From: Paraniabella hibiscisoli | Lineage (GTDB): Bacteria > Bacteroidota > Bacteroidia > Chitinophagales > Chitinophagaceae | Length of the DNA: 64,000 nt | Reading direction: 5' to 3' | Assembly: GCF_022512515.1 (NCBI RefSeq) | Contig: NZ_JAKWBK010000001.1 | Coordinates: 4,278,001 to 4,342,000 of the forward strand | Translations under genes and position numbers: made by a program | The notes under the pieces: generated by a model | Seen by the model: only the letters and a program-made list of their open reading frames with translations | Told to the model about the DNA's origin: nothing | The model's database searches: none | Shown: positions 63,746 to 64,000 of the stretch, one piece after another | How positions within the stretch are numbered: the first letter of the stretch is position 1 | Layout: each line of letters opens with the position of its first letter

Positions 63746-64000
63746 TTATTTCCCGGTTCCGAAAATAGCTGCTGCTTCTTTATCTCCATAATGCTTGATT
63801 TGTTTTGCCAACTCTTTCTTTAAAGATGTTGCAAGTACCTTCATCTTAGGATCGGAATAAATATTTTTCATTTCCCTGGGGTCTTTTTCAAGGTCGAATA
63901 ATTCCCAGCTTTCTATTTTGTTATAAAACCGGATAAGTTTATACCGGTGGGTTTTAATACCAAAATGCGGTGATACGGCATGTTCCCCGTTTTCATAATA
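63746..64000 (-). CDS. S1 family sulfatase 7, C-terminal part only
   Basis: Only the last 84 or so codons are in the window, and the gene continues beyond 64000. They read HAVSPHFGIKTHRYKLIRFY, then ESWELFDLEKDPREMKNIY and ending AAAIFGTGK at TAA (plus 63746-63748). This WELxDLxxDPxExxN ending is the S1 sulfatase C-terminus. The HFGIKTxRYKLIxFY form resembles GlcNAc-6-sulfatase-type S1_11 members as I remember them. It heads the minus-strand operon, sulfatase 7-nagB-PL8-sulfatase 6. Confidence 0.8.
   Translation of the reverse strand, partial: YYENGEHAVSPHFGIKTHRYKLIRFYNKIESWELFDLEKDPREMKNIYSDPKMKVLATSLKKELAKQIKHYGDKEAAAIFGTGK

Noticed and set aside
1..64000. CRISPR arrays, prophage, insertion sequences, toxin-antitoxin or restriction genes
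   Set aside because: No spaced direct repeats, transposase, integrase or defence-gene signatures were recognised on either strand.

Overview
The window comes from a Bacteroidota genome, most likely a Chitinophagaceae-type soil or freshwater saprophyte. The evidence is SusC/SusD pairs, hybrid two-component regulators with Reg_prop propellers, SusB-type GH97, exported S1 sulfatases, and promoters of the TTTG-N(19-22)-TAnnTTTG type. No tRNA, rRNA, CRISPR array, phage or insertion sequence was found.

Region 1 (1-39.8 kb) is a very large polysaccharide utilization locus. It opens with sulfatases 1 and 2, a GH2 enzyme and an exported formylglycine-generating-enzyme homologue (1-6000). A hybrid two-component sensor (HTCS1, minus strand, 5997-9885) separates these from sulfatases 3-5 (10229-14834). 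A GntR/LacI-type repressor (15170-16195, minus) stands divergently from a long plus-strand operon (16567-39823). In order, that operon holds SusC, SusD, a DUF5017-like lipoprotein, toroid protein A, toroid protein B, an SGNH esterase, a beta-propeller lipoprotein, GH97, toroid protein C, a cytoplasmic FAD oxidoreductase and a sodium/solute symporter. Proteins A, B and C are large exported paralogues that I cannot place in a known family. They are the best candidates here for undescribed carbohydrate-active enzymes.

Region 2 (39.8-53.1 kb) is a regulatory and housekeeping stretch. It carries two SRPBCC paralogues flanking a GlxA-type AraC regulator, an orphan histidine kinase, two stand-alone receivers, and a small methyltransferase with a GcvH-like protein divergent from a Crp/Fnr regulator. 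It also carries a TetR regulator, an exported metallo-beta-lactamase-fold protein, a GNAT acetyltransferase and a probable structured RNA at about 42.87-42.95 kb.

Region 3 (53.1-64 kb) is a glycosaminoglycan locus: a second hybrid sensor (HTCS2), a ROK sugar kinase, and a minus-strand operon of sulfatase 7 (cut by the window end), nagB, a chondroitin-ABC-lyase-like PL8 enzyme and sulfatase 6. The lyase and exported sulfatases would make and desulfate oligosaccharides. The kinase and NagB fit intracellular amino-sugar catabolism. The substrate class is therefore probably chondroitin/dermatan/heparan-like sulfated glycans.

Many genes are interrupted by single-base indels, mostly in short homopolymers, while the conserved protein sequence continues in another frame. 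I annotate these as single genes spanning the shifts. The pattern looks like sequencing or assembly error at roughly one per kilobase of coding DNA, but it needs confirmation from reads.
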